From Streptomyces sp. NRRL S-455 (GTDB lineage Bacteria > Actinomycetota > Actinomycetes > Streptomycetales > Streptomycetaceae): a stretch of 64,000 nt of DNA. The first letter of the stretch is position 1. Each line of letters opens with the position of its first letter. The stretch spans positions 268,171-332,170 of the forward strand of contig NZ_JOCT01000003.1 of the NCBI RefSeq assembly GCF_000717875.1, read 5' to 3'. Below the pieces are notes generated by a model, which had not been told where the DNA came from, ran no database searches, and was given only the letters and a program-made list of their open reading frames with translations. The translations under genes and the position numbers were made by a program. Of the stretch, positions 7,481 through 16,251 are shown in pieces.

Positions 7481-10400
7481 TCAGCCGGGCGAACCGGGCA
7501 TGAGCGATTCGGCCGGGAACATGCCCAGGCGGTGTGCCACCGCCGCGGCCTCGCCCCGCCCGGAGACGCCCAGCTTGGCCAGGATGTTGGAGACGTGGAC
7601 GCTCGCGGTCTTCGGTGAGATGAACAGTTTCTCGGCTATCCGGCGATTGGTGTGGCCGGCGGCGACCAGACGCAGCACGTCCCGTTCGCGGCTGGTGAGG
7701 CCGAGTGCCGCGGCGGGGTCCGCGGGGGCCGGCCGGAGGGCGGGCGTCAGCGGGAGGCGGGCGCGCTGGGCGAGGGCTTCGGCGGCGTCGGCGAGCGGCC
7801 GGGCGCCGAGGTGGCGGGCGACGGCGCGGGTGAGGCGGAGCAGTTCGGTGGCGCGGTCGCGCTCGTCGTCCTCGCCATCCCCCGTCAGCAGGGACTCGGC
7901 CAGCCGGTACCGGACGCGGGCGAGGTCGTAGGGCCGCTCCAGGGCTTCGAAGGCGCTGACCACCTCCGACCAGGTGTCCGGGGTGCCGCGGCCCTCCGCG
8001 CGGTGGAGTTCGGCGCGCACCCACTGCTCGTGGGCGAGCCAGACGGGGGCGTTGGTGGTGAGCTGCTTGACGGCCCCGAGGATGCCGGCCAGCACCTCCT
8101 CGCGGCCTTCCCGTGCGGCGGGCAGCGTCCGGGCGTCGGCCTCGGCCGTGGCCGCTTCGAGCAGCAGCGGCCAGGCGTAGCGCTGGGTGCCGGGCGGGAA
8201 GCCGGACTCCAGGGTGCGGGCCAGTTCGGCGCGGGCGTCGTGGAGACGGCCCTCCGCGACGGCGACCTTGAGGGTGAGGCAGGCGATCGGGAGGTCGTGC
8301 TGCGGCATGGGGTCATGGGGGCCGTAGGAGGCGCGGCTCTCGGCGAGATGACGCCCCGCCTCGGACACCTCGCCCCGGGCGAGGGCGAGGAAGGCCAGGC
8401 TGTTGGCTCCCGACCCGTACGGTGCCGCCGTCTGCCCCCGCCGCTGGGCGCTGACCGCCGCCTCGGCGGCCTCGTCCCAGCGGCCCAGGGAGATGAGCGA
8501 TTCGGCGAGGTTGCTCCAGATCCAGGCCTCGGCCACCCGCAGCCCCATCCTCCCCGCGAGCCGCAGGCCCTCCTGGAGGATGCCGACGGATTCCTCGGAG
8601 CGGCCGACACCTTCGAGGACGGAGGGCAGGTTCACATGGCTGCGGCCCACGACCGGTGCGAGACCGCGCGCCACCACCTCGTCCCTGACCTCGTACATGT
8701 GGGTCAGCCCCGCCTCGATCTGCCCGGCGTCGACCATGAGTCCGCCGAGCGTGAGCCGGGCGTTGGACTCGATGTCGTCGGCGCCCACCATGCGCGCGTA
8801 CTCGACGGCCCGCTCGGCGGCGGTCAGTGCCTCGGGGCCGGGTTCGTGCAGAGACGACCAGTGGGCGGCGGTGGCGAGCACCTCGGCGTGCACCTCGGAC
8901 GGCGGCAGGCCGCGCACCAGCTCCTGCGCTGTGGCGATCTCCTTCCAGCCGTCGCCACGGGCGAGGCTCTGCACCAGCCGGGAGCGCTGGACCCAGAACC
9001 AGGCGGCGCGCTGGGGATCGTCCTCCTCGTCCAGCAGGCGCAGCGCGCGCTTGGCGATCGTCAGGGCGCGTTCGCGCTCCCCGCAGAGCCGTCCCACGAC
9101 GGTCGCCTCGGCCAGCAGGTCGAGGTACCTCAGCGCCGTGGTGGCCGGGTCGCAGCCGCAGGGCGGGTAGGCCTCGGCGTAGTCGGCGGGGCGCAGTGTG
9201 TCGCGCACGACGTCAGGGGCGTAGTCCCACAGTTCCATCGCCCGCTCCAGCAGCCGCAGTTGCTCGGCGTAGGCGTGCCGGCGGCGCGCCTCGACGGAGG
9301 CGTCGAGGACGGCGGGCAGGGCCTTGGCCGGGTCGTGGGCGTGGTACCAGTAGCTGGCCAGGCGGGTGGCGCGCTGGTCCGCGGGGACGAGGGCCGGGTC
9401 GCTCTCCAGGGCTTCGGCGTAGCGGCGGTTGAGACGGGAGCGTTCGCCGGGGAGCAGGTCGTCGCTGACGGCCTCGCGGACCAGGGAGTGGCGGAAGCGG
9501 TAGCCGTCGCCGCCGGGTGCGGGCGTGAGGATGCCGGCGTTCACGGCGGCCCGCAGCGCCTCGATGAGGTCGTCCTCGGCGAGCCGGGCGACGGCGGCCA
9601 GCAGCCGGTACTCGACGGTGGAGCCGCCCTCGGCGACGATCCGGGCGACCTGCTGGGCGGCCTCCGGAAGCCCTTCCACGCGGACCAGCAGCAGATCGCG
9701 CAGGGAGTCGGTCAGGCCGGTGCGGCAGCCCTCGTGGGCGGCGACGGCGAGTTCCTCGACGAAGAAGGCGTTGCCGTCGGAGCGTTCGAAGATGGCGTCG
9801 ACCTGGTCCGGGTCGGGTTCCTGGGCGAGGATGCCGGCGATCTGGAGGCACACCTCGTCGCGGGTGAAGCGGGCGAGTTCGAGGCGGCGGACGCTACGGA
9901 GCCGGTCGAGCTCGGCGAGCAGGGGTCTCAGCGGGTGACGGCGGTGGATGTCGTCGGAGCGGTAGGTGGCGAGGACGACGAGGCGGCCCGTGCGCAGGGT
10001 GCGGAAGAGGTAGGCGAGCAGGTGCCGGGTGGAGGCGTCGGCCCAGTGCAGGTCCTCCAGGGCGAGCACGACGGTGTGCTCGGCGGCGACGCGCTCCAGC
10101 AGGCGGACGGTGAGTTCGAAGAGGCGGGCCATGCCGTCCTCGTCGTGCCGGCCGGCCTCACGCGCGGCCGCGGTGCCGATCTCTGGGAGCAGGCGGGCCA
10201 GTTCCTCCTCCTGCCCGGCCGCCGCGGCGGCGAGTTGCTCCGGCAGTTCGCGGCGCAGGGCGCGCAGCGCGGTGGAGAACGGCGCGAACGGCAGTCCGTC
10301 GGCGCCGATCTCGACGCAGCCGCCGAGCGCGACGACTGCACCCCGACGGCGCGCGGTGCCGGCGAACTCCTCGAGGAGGCGGGTCTTGCCGACTCCGGCC

Positions 10401-10531
10401 TCACCGCCGATGAGCAGCGCCTGGGGGTCACCGGCGGCGGCACCGGCGAGCACCTCGTCCAGCGTGCCCAACTCGGCGGCCCGGCCGATGAACACGGGGC
10501 TTACGGACCTTGTCTCCACGGCCCCGAGCAT
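7481..10531 (-). CDS. Large ATP-binding LuxR-family transcriptional regulator (LAL type)
   Basis: A 1016-aa STAND-type regulator. Residues about 10-300 form an AAA ATPase with Walker A GGEAGVGKT (about 41-49) and LALEDLHWAD as the Walker B region; the middle is helical and TPR-like; the last about 65 residues are a LuxR helix-turn-helix (LTSRERDVLRLVAAGHTNRRI..). Such proteins couple ligand and ATP binding to promoter activation, often of sugar-use or secondary-metabolite genes. Target and ligand are unknown. ATG 10531 is chosen; the frame stays open to 10645, but that extension runs into a degenerate repeat. GTG 10516, just before the ATPase domain, is another candidate. Confidence 0.88.
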   Translation of the reverse strand: MLGAVETRSVSPVFIGRAAELGTLDEVLAGAAAGDPQALLIGGEAGVGKTRLLEEFAGTARRRGAVVALGGCVEIGADGLPFAPFSTALRALRRELPEQLAAAAAGQEEELARLLPEIGTAAAREAGRHDEDGMARLFELTVRLLERVAAEHTVVLALEDLHWADASTRHLLAYLFRTLRTGRLVVLATYRSDDIHRRHPLRPLLAELDRLRSVRRLELARFTRDEVCLQIAGILAQEPDPDQVDAIFERSDGNAFFVEELAVAAHEGCRTGLTDSLRDLLLVRVEGLPEAAQQVARIVAEGGSTVEYRLLAAVARLAEDDLIEALRAAVNAGILTPAPGGDGYRFRHSLVREAVSDDLLPGERSRLNRRYAEALESDPALVPADQRATRLASYWYHAHDPAKALPAVLDASVEARRRHAYAEQLRLLERAMELWDYAPDVVRDTLRPADYAEAYPPCGCDPATTALRYLDLLAEATVVGRLCGERERALTIAKRALRLLDEEDDPQRAAWFWVQRSRLVQSLARGDGWKEIATAQELVRGLPPSEVHAEVLATAAHWSSLHEPGPEALTAAERAVEYARMVGADDIESNARLTLGGLMVDAGQIEAGLTHMYEVRDEVVARGLAPVVGRSHVNLPSVLEGVGRSEESVGILQEGLRLAGRMGLRVAEAWIWSNLAESLISLGRWDEAAEAAVSAQRRGQTAAPYGSGANSLAFLALARGEVSEAGRHLAESRASYGPHDPMPQHDLPIACLTLKVAVAEGRLHDARAELARTLESGFPPGTQRYAWPLLLEAATAEADARTLPAAREGREEVLAGILGAVKQLTTNAPVWLAHEQWVRAELHRAEGRGTPDTWSEVVSAFEALERPYDLARVRYRLAESLLTGDGEDDERDRATELLRLTRAVARHLGARPLADAAEALAQRARLPLTPALRPAPADPAAALGLTSRERDVLRLVAAGHTNRRIAEKLFISPKTASVHVSNILAKLGVSGRGEAAAVAHRLGMFPAESLMPGSPG

Positions 10532-10603
10532 CGCACGCGGGCCCGGCAGCTCGGCACCGCTTTTCCCACGAGCGGCCCGCTGGACGGCGCCGGGGACGAC
10601 AAC

Positions 10604-10740
10604 GCCACCCGCGCCGTTCTCGGTCGGGACGACCACGGCACCCACCCCCGTCTCCTCGGCACGACCACACCACCGGCAGCCGGCCCCGCACGGGCGGGCA
10701 CGGCACCCGCGCCCACCTCAGTCGGGACGACCACAGCACC
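10604..10740. repeat. Degenerate direct repeat in the LuxR upstream region
   Basis: Two 39-base segments (10604-10642 and 10702-10740) share most bases, including GTCGGGACGACCAC, and lie 98 bases apart. Weaker variants occur between them. Since 98 is not a multiple of three, they cannot both be read in the same frame as the LuxR ORF, so I treat 10532-10865 as non-coding leader and promoter DNA. No other gene is visible in this gap. Confidence 0.6.
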
Positions 10741-10865
10741 CGTGGCTGCCTCCCGGGGCGCAGGAACGGGCACGGCACCCGCAACCGCCTCCACCCGGAC
10801 AGCGACGGCCGCCGCACCCGCTCCCCCTCGGACCGTCCAGGCGTCGGCCGGTCCCGTTCCGGCGT

Positions 10866-11036
10866 TCACGCGGCCCTGGCGAAGAGGTGCCGGCGGAAGC
10901 GGCGGCTATGGCTCTCGTGCTCGGCGGAGCCTTCGGCCGCGCGGCGGACCCGGGCAGCCTCGCGGACCCGGCGTTCGCGGTCGGCGCGGCGGATGAGGTC
11001 GGCGGTGCGCATCTGCTGCATCTCGTACTCGTACAT
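10866..11036 (-). CDS. Small Arg-rich soluble protein, 56 aa
   Basis: The ORF reads MYEYEMQQMRTADLIRRADR, then Arg-rich helix-forming sequence, and ends in RRHLFARAA. GAGGA six bases before the ATG is a good ribosome-binding site, and codon third positions are almost all G or C. It is rich in Glu and Arg and probably forms a long amphipathic helix. I recall similar short MYEYE... proteins in other Streptomyces, but no function. It lies upstream of the LuxR regulator on the same strand with 334 bases between, so it is probably a separate unit. Confidence 0.7.
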   Translation of the reverse strand: MYEYEMQQMRTADLIRRADRERRVREAARVRRAAEGSAEHESHSRRFRRHLFARAA

Positions 11037-11167
11037 GGCGTGTCCTCGGTGGGAGAGCGGTCACGGAGGGGTTCCTCCGCGATGCCTCCACCTTCGTCTC
11101 CCGGGCGGGGCGGAAGCATCGGGAGAGTTCCGCATCTTCGGGGGCCGGTGGGGCCTTAGACACGCGT

Positions 11168-11219
11168 GAGGGGCCTCAGGAGCTCCGTAAGGTGCTTACG
11201 GATGACCCTGAGACCCCTC
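11168..11219 (-). terminator. Nested double-stem terminator
   Basis: Outer arms GAGGGGCCTCAGG (11168-11180) and CCCTGAGACCCCTC (11206-11219) enclose a perfect inner hairpin CCGTAAG-GTG-CTTACGG (11185-11201). There is no U-tract. It lies 15 bases after the stop of the membrane-protein gene on the minus strand, as expected for a Streptomyces terminator. Confidence 0.7.
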
Positions 11220-11234
11220 AGGAGCTGCCGCGAC

Positions 11235-11771
11235 TCAGCTCGCCGACGGCAGTCCGAGCAGGATGCCGGTGTACTTGAGGACGGCCAGGAACAGGCCGAT
11301 CACTCCGAGGGCCACACCCGCCCAGGCGACCGACTTGACCCAGGGAGCCTGGATCCTGCCGGGCGTGCCGAACGCGGGCCGGGCGAGCGTCCCGACGCCG
11401 ACCACCAGCGCGATCACCGCGAACAGGCCGCCCCACAGGGCGGTGGTCTGCCAGGCGTCACCGTAGACCGCCTGGATCTGCTTGGCCACGCTCGCGCCCT
11501 GGGCGGTCTGGAGCTGACCGACGAGGTTCTGTCGGGCGGCGGCCACGGTGCCGACCCAGCTGCCGGTGAGCGAGACGACGCCCAGCGCGGCGGAGACCAC
11601 GGCGGCGGCGCCCTGGCCGACGCCGGAGGGGCTTTCCTCCCTGGTCTCGGCGGCCGGGGCCTCGGCCCGGACCTCCGTGTCGGTCACCGCGTCGGACTTG
11701 GTGGTTTCCACCGCCTTCTCGTCGGTCGTGGCCTCGGTGGCCTCGGTCTCGTCCACTGCGTTCGTTGCCAT
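11235..11771 (-). CDS. Membrane protein with acidic N-terminus, unknown function
   Basis: A 178-aa protein. Residues 1-50 are acidic and low-complexity (DETEATEATTDEKAVETTKSD), followed by three likely membrane helices around residues 55-75, 113-130 and 148-170. The segment between the first two (RQNLVGQLQTAQGASVAKQIQAVYGDAW) is polar and probably extracytoplasmic. I do not recognise a family name. The ATG at 11771 lacks a strong ribosome-binding site. It ends just before a nested terminator and follows the acetyltransferase by 35 bases, so it may belong to the same transcript. Confidence 0.7.
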   Translation of the reverse strand: MATNAVDETEATEATTDEKAVETTKSDAVTDTEVRAEAPAAETREESPSGVGQGAAAVVSAALGVVSLTGSWVGTVAAARQNLVGQLQTAQGASVAKQIQAVYGDAWQTTALWGGLFAVIALVVGVGTLARPAFGTPGRIQAPWVKSVAWAGVALGVIGLFLAVLKYTGILLGLPSAS

Positions 11772-11806
11772 GTCTCGCACCGTAGGGTCGCTGTCTGAGA
11801 AGTCTC

Positions 11807-12379
11807 TTAATGATCGTCGTGAGCGGCACGCGCGGATGCGTCGCGCCACTCGGGTGACAGCACCGACCAGACTTCGAGATCGTGCCGTACGCCACGGTAG
11901 TGGTGCGCCTCGCGCCGCACACCGTCGCGGGTCATTCCGAGCCGCCGTGCCACGTTCAGGCTCGGCCGGTTGCCCGCGGCGGCGACCCACTCGACGCGGT
12001 GGATGCCGCGCTGTTCGACGGCCCAGTCGATCAGCACCCGCATCGCGCGGGTGACGAGGCCCCGGCCCGTTCCGGCGGGCTCCAGCCAGCAGCCGACCTC
12101 GCAGGTGCCGTTCGCCGCGTCGAAGTTCAGGAACAGCACGCCGCCCACGAGCTTCCCGTCCAGCCACAGGCCGTGCAGGGACCCCGTGTCGGCGGCGCGC
12201 ATGTCGGCGTACAGCTGGAGCTTGGCACGCGCCGAGGTCAGGTCCGTCTCGGTCGTCCCGAACGGGATGTACCGCCCGATGAACTCCCGGCCCCGCTCCA
12301 GGTGCGCCAGGAACTCCTCGGCGTGCCAGGGCTCGAGTGGTCTCAGTTCGGCGTCGTCACCCAGGGATATCGCGTACAT
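11807..12379 (-). CDS. GNAT acetyltransferase, RimJ/RimL type
   Basis: A 190-aa N-acetyltransferase of the RimJ/RimL ribosomal-protein group. Seen: HLERGREFIGRYIPF near the N-terminus, GVLFLNFDAANGTCEVGCWLEP for the central strands, then GTGRGLVTRAMRVLIDWAV as the acetyl-CoA pyrophosphate loop, HRVEWVAAAGNRPSLNVARRLGM and a C-terminal GVRHDLEVWS. The ATG at 12379 overlaps the end of the MMPL gene by 23 bases, which suggests translational coupling. The acceptor is unknown. Confidence 0.87.
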   Translation of the reverse strand: MYAISLGDDAELRPLEPWHAEEFLAHLERGREFIGRYIPFGTTETDLTSARAKLQLYADMRAADTGSLHGLWLDGKLVGGVLFLNFDAANGTCEVGCWLEPAGTGRGLVTRAMRVLIDWAVEQRGIHRVEWVAAAGNRPSLNVARRLGMTRDGVRREAHHYRGVRHDLEVWSVLSPEWRDASARAAHDDH

Positions 12380-14603
12380 CCCGCTGCCGCTCCTCCTCGG
12401 CCAGGACGCCCGCCACCTCGGCGTCCGTCGCGGCGGCCAGCCTCTCATGGGCGGCACGGCACTCGGGCGGTTCGATGCTGATCCGCGGCATGCGCCGGTC
12501 CAGCCAGCGGGGCAGCCACCAGTTGGCGCCGCCGAGCAGGTGCATCAGGGCGGGCACCAGGAGCGTGCGGAGCACGAAGGCGTCCAGGGCGACGGCCGAT
12601 GCCAGCGCGATGCCGAACATGGCGATCACCCGGTCGCCGCTGAGGACGAAGGCCAGGAAGACCGAGATCATGATGACCGCCGCCGAGTTGATCACCCGGC
12701 TGGTCTCCGCCAGGCCGACCCGGACGGCTCGCCGGTTGTCGCCGGTCTCCAGCCACTCCTCGTACATCCGGCTGACCAGGAAGACCTGGTAGTCCATGGA
12801 GAGGCCGAAGAGCACCGACACCATGATCACGGGCAGGAACGGCTCGATGGGGCCCGCGCTGCCGAGGCCGAGCAGTTCGCTGCCCCAGCCCCACTGGAAC
12901 ATCGCGACCACCACGCCGAAGGCGGAGGCCACGGCGGCGACGTTCATCGCGGCGGCCTTCAGCGGGATGCCGATCGACCGGAAGGCGAGCAGGAGCAGCA
13001 GACAGCCCAGGCCGATGACGACTCCGGTGAAGACGGGCAGCTTGGAGACGATGACGTCGGCGAAGTCGTCGTAGCCGGCCGTCATGCCGCCCACCTGCAC
13101 GTCGAGCGAGGTGCCCGCCTCGGCGCGCGGCAGCACCTCGTCGCGCAGCCGGTCGACGAGGTCGCTGGTCTGCTTCGACTGCGGGGAGGACTCCGGTACG
13201 ACGGTGAGGTAGGCGGTGTCCCCGCCGGAGTCGAACGTCACCGGGGTCACCGAGGCGACGCCGTCGGTGGTGCGGAGGGTGCCGTCGAGGTTGTCCAGGG
13301 CGAGTTTGTCCTCGGCTCCGTCGACCTTCGTGACGAGGGTGAGCGGGCCGTTCACGCCGGGGCCGAAGCCGTCGGCGAGAAGGTCGTAGGCCTGGCGGGT
13401 GGTGGACGTCCCGGGGTCGTTGCCCTGGTCGGAGGTGCCGAGGTGCAGGGAGAGCGTGGGCAGTGCGAGGACCGCCATGACGGCCAGGGCGACGGCACCG
13501 AGCACCTTGGGGTGACGCTCCACGAACGCCGACCAGCGGGCGGCGAAGCCGGTGGGCAGTTCCGGCTCGGGCCCGTGCTCCGCCAGGCGGCGGCGCTCGC
13601 GGCGGCTGAGCGCGCGCATCCCGATGAGGGACAGCAGCGCGGGGAGCAGGGTCACGGAGGCCGCGACGGTGAGGATCACGGTGAGGCTGGCCGCTATAGC
13701 GACGCCGTTGAGGAAGCTCAGCCGGAGGATCAGCATGCCCAGCAGGGCTATGCAAACGGTGGCACCCGCGAAGACGACCGCCCGTCCCGTGGTCGCGACG
13801 GCGTTCGTGGCGGCCTCGGTGACGGACTGCCCGCGTTTCAGGCCGCGCCGGTGTCTCGTCACGATGAACAGCGCGTAGTCGATGCCGACACCGAGCCCGA
13901 TCAGCATGCCGAGCATGGGGGCGAAGTCGGCGACGGTCATGGCGTGCCCGAGCAGCACGATCCCGGCGTAGGCGGTGCCGACGCCGACCAGGGCGGTAGC
14001 GATGGGCAGCAGCGAGGCGGCGAGCGAGCCGAAGGCGAGGAACAGCACGACGGCGGCGACGACCACACCGACGATCTCGGCGGTGTGGTCGCCGGAGGTC
14101 TGGGTGAGCTCGACGGCGCTGCCGCCCAGTTCCACCTGGAGGCCGTCGGTCTCGGCGCTCTTCGCGGCGTCGACGACGGCCCGCGCCTCGGACTCGCTGA
14201 TGTCCTGGGCCTGGTCGTCGAAGGTGACCGTGGCGTACGCCGTCCGGCCGTCCGCGCTGATCCGGCCGGCGCCCGGGCCCTCGTAGGGGCTGGTCACGGA
14301 GGCCACACCGGCCAGCTTCCCGACGCGGTCCAGGGTGCGGGTCATGGTCTGCTCGACGTCGGCGGCGCGGACGCTGCCGGACGTGGTGTGCCAGACGACG
14401 GTGTCGCTGTCGCCGCCGAGTCGCGGGAAGCCCTCGTGGAGCATCTGGGTGGCGCGGCCCGACTCGGTGCCGGGGACCTGGTAGTCGTTCGAGTAGGCGG
14501 AGCCCGCTGCGGCGGCGCCTGCGGCGACCCCTGCGAAGGCGAGGAGCCACAGCAGAACGGTGACCATACGGCGTTGGACACACCAGCGTGCGAGGGCTGC
14601 CAC
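12357..14603 (-). CDS. MMPL/RND-family transporter
   Basis: A 748-aa integral membrane exporter with two repeated halves, each with one helix, a large extracytoplasmic domain and five further helices. The proton-relay Asp motifs are seen in both halves: GVGIDYALFIVTRHR and LSMDYQVFLVSRMYEEW. MMPL proteins of actinomycetes export lipids or small hydrophobic compounds; the cargo here is not visible. GTG 14603, with GGGAG eight bases before it, gives a short cytoplasmic start followed by VTVLLWLLAFAG. It overlaps the downstream acetyltransferase. The 157 bases upstream hold the promoter but no gene. Confidence 0.88.
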   Translation of the reverse strand: MAALARWCVQRRMVTVLLWLLAFAGVAAGAAAAGSAYSNDYQVPGTESGRATQMLHEGFPRLGGDSDTVVWHTTSGSVRAADVEQTMTRTLDRVGKLAGVASVTSPYEGPGAGRISADGRTAYATVTFDDQAQDISESEARAVVDAAKSAETDGLQVELGGSAVELTQTSGDHTAEIVGVVVAAVVLFLAFGSLAASLLPIATALVGVGTAYAGIVLLGHAMTVADFAPMLGMLIGLGVGIDYALFIVTRHRRGLKRGQSVTEAATNAVATTGRAVVFAGATVCIALLGMLILRLSFLNGVAIAASLTVILTVAASVTLLPALLSLIGMRALSRRERRRLAEHGPEPELPTGFAARWSAFVERHPKVLGAVALAVMAVLALPTLSLHLGTSDQGNDPGTSTTRQAYDLLADGFGPGVNGPLTLVTKVDGAEDKLALDNLDGTLRTTDGVASVTPVTFDSGGDTAYLTVVPESSPQSKQTSDLVDRLRDEVLPRAEAGTSLDVQVGGMTAGYDDFADVIVSKLPVFTGVVIGLGCLLLLLAFRSIGIPLKAAAMNVAAVASAFGVVVAMFQWGWGSELLGLGSAGPIEPFLPVIMVSVLFGLSMDYQVFLVSRMYEEWLETGDNRRAVRVGLAETSRVINSAAVIMISVFLAFVLSGDRVIAMFGIALASAVALDAFVLRTLLVPALMHLLGGANWWLPRWLDRRMPRISIEPPECRAAHERLAAATDAEVAGVLAEEERQRDVRDIPG

Positions 14604-14760
14604 GAAACGTGCTCCCAGGGTTACTTTTCTGGATCTTTGGCCGGGAGCAGTCGTCCATGAACTGAACAGCCCGCAAAGAACGCATGAGCAATGCGGAATC
14701 ACTCTTGCAGGGGAACGAGATCGTTTGTCGGTTTCGTGGGCTTATTCACAGTGGTCGCGG

Positions 14761-15195
14761 TCAGTCGAACTGGTCCCCCAGCGCCATCGCCATCACCCCC
14801 GCGATCAGCAGCCACAGCGCCCGCCGGGTGCGGCCCCGGGAGCCCAGCACGGCCGCGACAGCACAGACGGCGGCCCCGCCGGCGTACGCGGCCGGGACGA
14901 GCGCGGTCGCGGAGCGGGTGAGGCGGAGCAGCGCCGCGGCCAGTCCCGCCAGGGTCAGCAGGACCCCGGTCACGGCAGCCGTCCAGCGGGCTCGTCGCGC
15001 GTCCTCTTCCGTGTCGTCGTCTGAGTCAGAAAAGTCGTCGTCTGTCTCAGGAAGATCGACGTCTGACTCAGGAAGATCGACGTCTGACTCAGCAAGATCG
15101 GCGTCCGAGTCGGGAAAGTCGGCGTCCGTCTCCACGACCTCGGCGTCTGTCTCCGGTATCTCCGGGCCGGTGTCGGAATCAGCGCGTCCACTCAT
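14761..15195 (-). CDS. Membrane protein with acidic heptapeptide repeats
   Basis: A 144-aa protein. Residues about 10-65 are an acidic repeat of seven residues, consensus [ED][ST]D[AV]D[LF][PAS], encoded by seven 21-bp direct repeats; the second half has two or three membrane helices (AVTGVLLTLAGLAAALL, ALVPAAYAGGAAVCAVAAVL, ALWLLIAGVMAMAL). The acidic domain is probably cytoplasmic and disordered. Function unknown. ATG 15195 begins MSGRADSDTG; the longer open frame to 15315 is not supported. Confidence 0.75.
   Translation of the reverse strand: MSGRADSDTGPEIPETDAEVVETDADFPDSDADLAESDVDLPESDVDLPETDDDFSDSDDDTEEDARRARWTAAVTGVLLTLAGLAAALLRLTRSATALVPAAYAGGAAVCAVAAVLGSRGRTRRALWLLIAGVMAMALGDQFD
15018..15164 (-). 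repeat. Seven tandem 21-bp repeats inside the acidic membrane-protein gene
   Basis: The units start at 15018, 15039, 15060, 15081, 15102, 15123 and 15144. Two adjacent central units are identical or nearly so (CGTCTGACTCAGGAAGATCGA) and the outer ones diverge. The unit length is a multiple of three, so copy-number change would keep the frame and vary the length of the acidic domain. Confidence 0.9.
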
Positions 15196-15385
15196 GGCCG
15201 AGACGGTAGCGCGCCGTGAACGGAAACCGGATGCAGGGTGGTGAGACCCCCTGTTAGCGTCCGCTGGTCCGAGGAACGCCCGCGGCACCTCGCCGCCCGG
15301 CCGAAGCAGGTGCATTGTTTGACGGTCCGACCGAGCTCCGACGCATCCCCTTTCTTCCCCAAGGACTCAAGGAGCCCGTTCACCG

Positions 15386-16189
15386 ATGCCGGACATCACT
15401 TCCCGGACCTCGAACGACCCCCTCACTGACCGCGTGAGCCACCCCGGCTACCCGCGCAGCAACCGCTACGACGCCCGCTGGACCATCGAGAACCAGATGG
15501 GCCCGCACGCGCTGTGGCTGCTGGAGTGGCTGGCCCCGGCCCTGGGACTCGACACACTGCGTCCCGGCTCGCGCGTGCTCGACCTGGGCTGCGGACGCGC
15601 CATGACGTCGATCTTCCTCGCCAGGGAGTACGACGCTCAGGTCACCGCCGCCGACCTGTGGATCAAGCCCGACGAGAACGCCGCGCGCATCGCGGAGGCG
15701 GGCATGGCCGACCGCGTCCTGCCCGTGCTGGCCGAGGCGCACGACCTGCCCTTCGGCGAGAGCAGCTTCGACGCGATCGTCTCCATCGACGCGTACCAGT
15801 ACTTCGGCACCGATGACCTGTACCTGCCCGAGCTGACGCGGCTGCTGAAGCCCGGCGGGCGGATCGGTGTCGTCGTACCGGCGCTGCGCGAGGAGATCGA
15901 CGGCGTCGAGCCACCGGAGCACCTGAAGCCGTACTGGGAGCCCGCCTTCTGGTGCTTCCACACGGCAGGCTGGTGGCGGCGTCACTGGATGCGCAGCGGC
16001 GCCGTGGAGGTCGAGACGGCCGACTGGCTCGACGACGGCTGGCGGGACTGGCTGCGCTGGTGCGAGGTCGTCGCCGAGGAGCACACGGACGAGTTCCACA
16101 TCCGGATGGCCGGACAGTGCGCCGAGATGCTGCGCCTGGACCGGGGCGAGACGCTGGGCTTCGTCCGGGTCGTGGGACGCCGACCGTAG
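15386..16189 (+). CDS. SAM-dependent class I methyltransferase
   Basis: A 267-aa methyltransferase. Motif I is VLDLGCGRAMTS (about 65-76), the acidic end of strand 2 is AADLW, and motif II/III is FDAIVSIDAYQYFG with LLKPGGRIGVVVP. AAGGAGCCC-type spacing upstream of ATG 15386 is a good ribosome-binding site. The C-terminal half has many Trp residues (FWCFHTAGWWRRHWM, DWLDDGWRDWLRWCE), suggesting an aromatic substrate pocket or packing face. The substrate is unknown. It is convergent with gatB across a strong shared terminator. Confidence 0.87.
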   Translation: MPDITSRTSNDPLTDRVSHPGYPRSNRYDARWTIENQMGPHALWLLEWLAPALGLDTLRPGSRVLDLGCGRAMTSIFLAREYDAQVTAADLWIKPDENAARIAEAGMADRVLPVLAEAHDLPFGESSFDAIVSIDAYQYFGTDDLYLPELTRLLKPGGRIGVVVPALREEIDGVEPPEHLKPYWEPAFWCFHTAGWWRRHWMRSGAVEVETADWLDDGWRDWLRWCEVVAEEHTDEFHIRMAGQCAEMLRLDRGETLGFVRVVGRRP

Positions 16190-16201
16190 GACGCATACGC
16201 A

Positions 16202-16233
16202 GGGGGGATGCACCGGGCTCGGTGCATCCCCCC
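16202..16233. terminator. Bidirectional terminator between the methyltransferase and gatB
   Basis: A perfect 14-bp stem GGGGGGATGCACCG with a GGCT loop and the matching arm CGGTGCATCCCCCC. It is symmetric and serves both converging genes. Confidence 0.88.
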
Positions 16234-16251
16234 TGTCGGGTTCCGCGGGGC

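Noticed and set aside
7652..10996. A 1114-codon open frame on the plus strand
   Set aside because: It is antisense to the LuxR regulator, whose ATPase and HTH motifs are unmistakable; the frame gives low-complexity Gly/Arg/Val protein.
15196..15315. N-terminal extension of the acidic membrane protein
   Set aside because: The extension lacks coding bias, and the ATG at 15195 gives the expected start.
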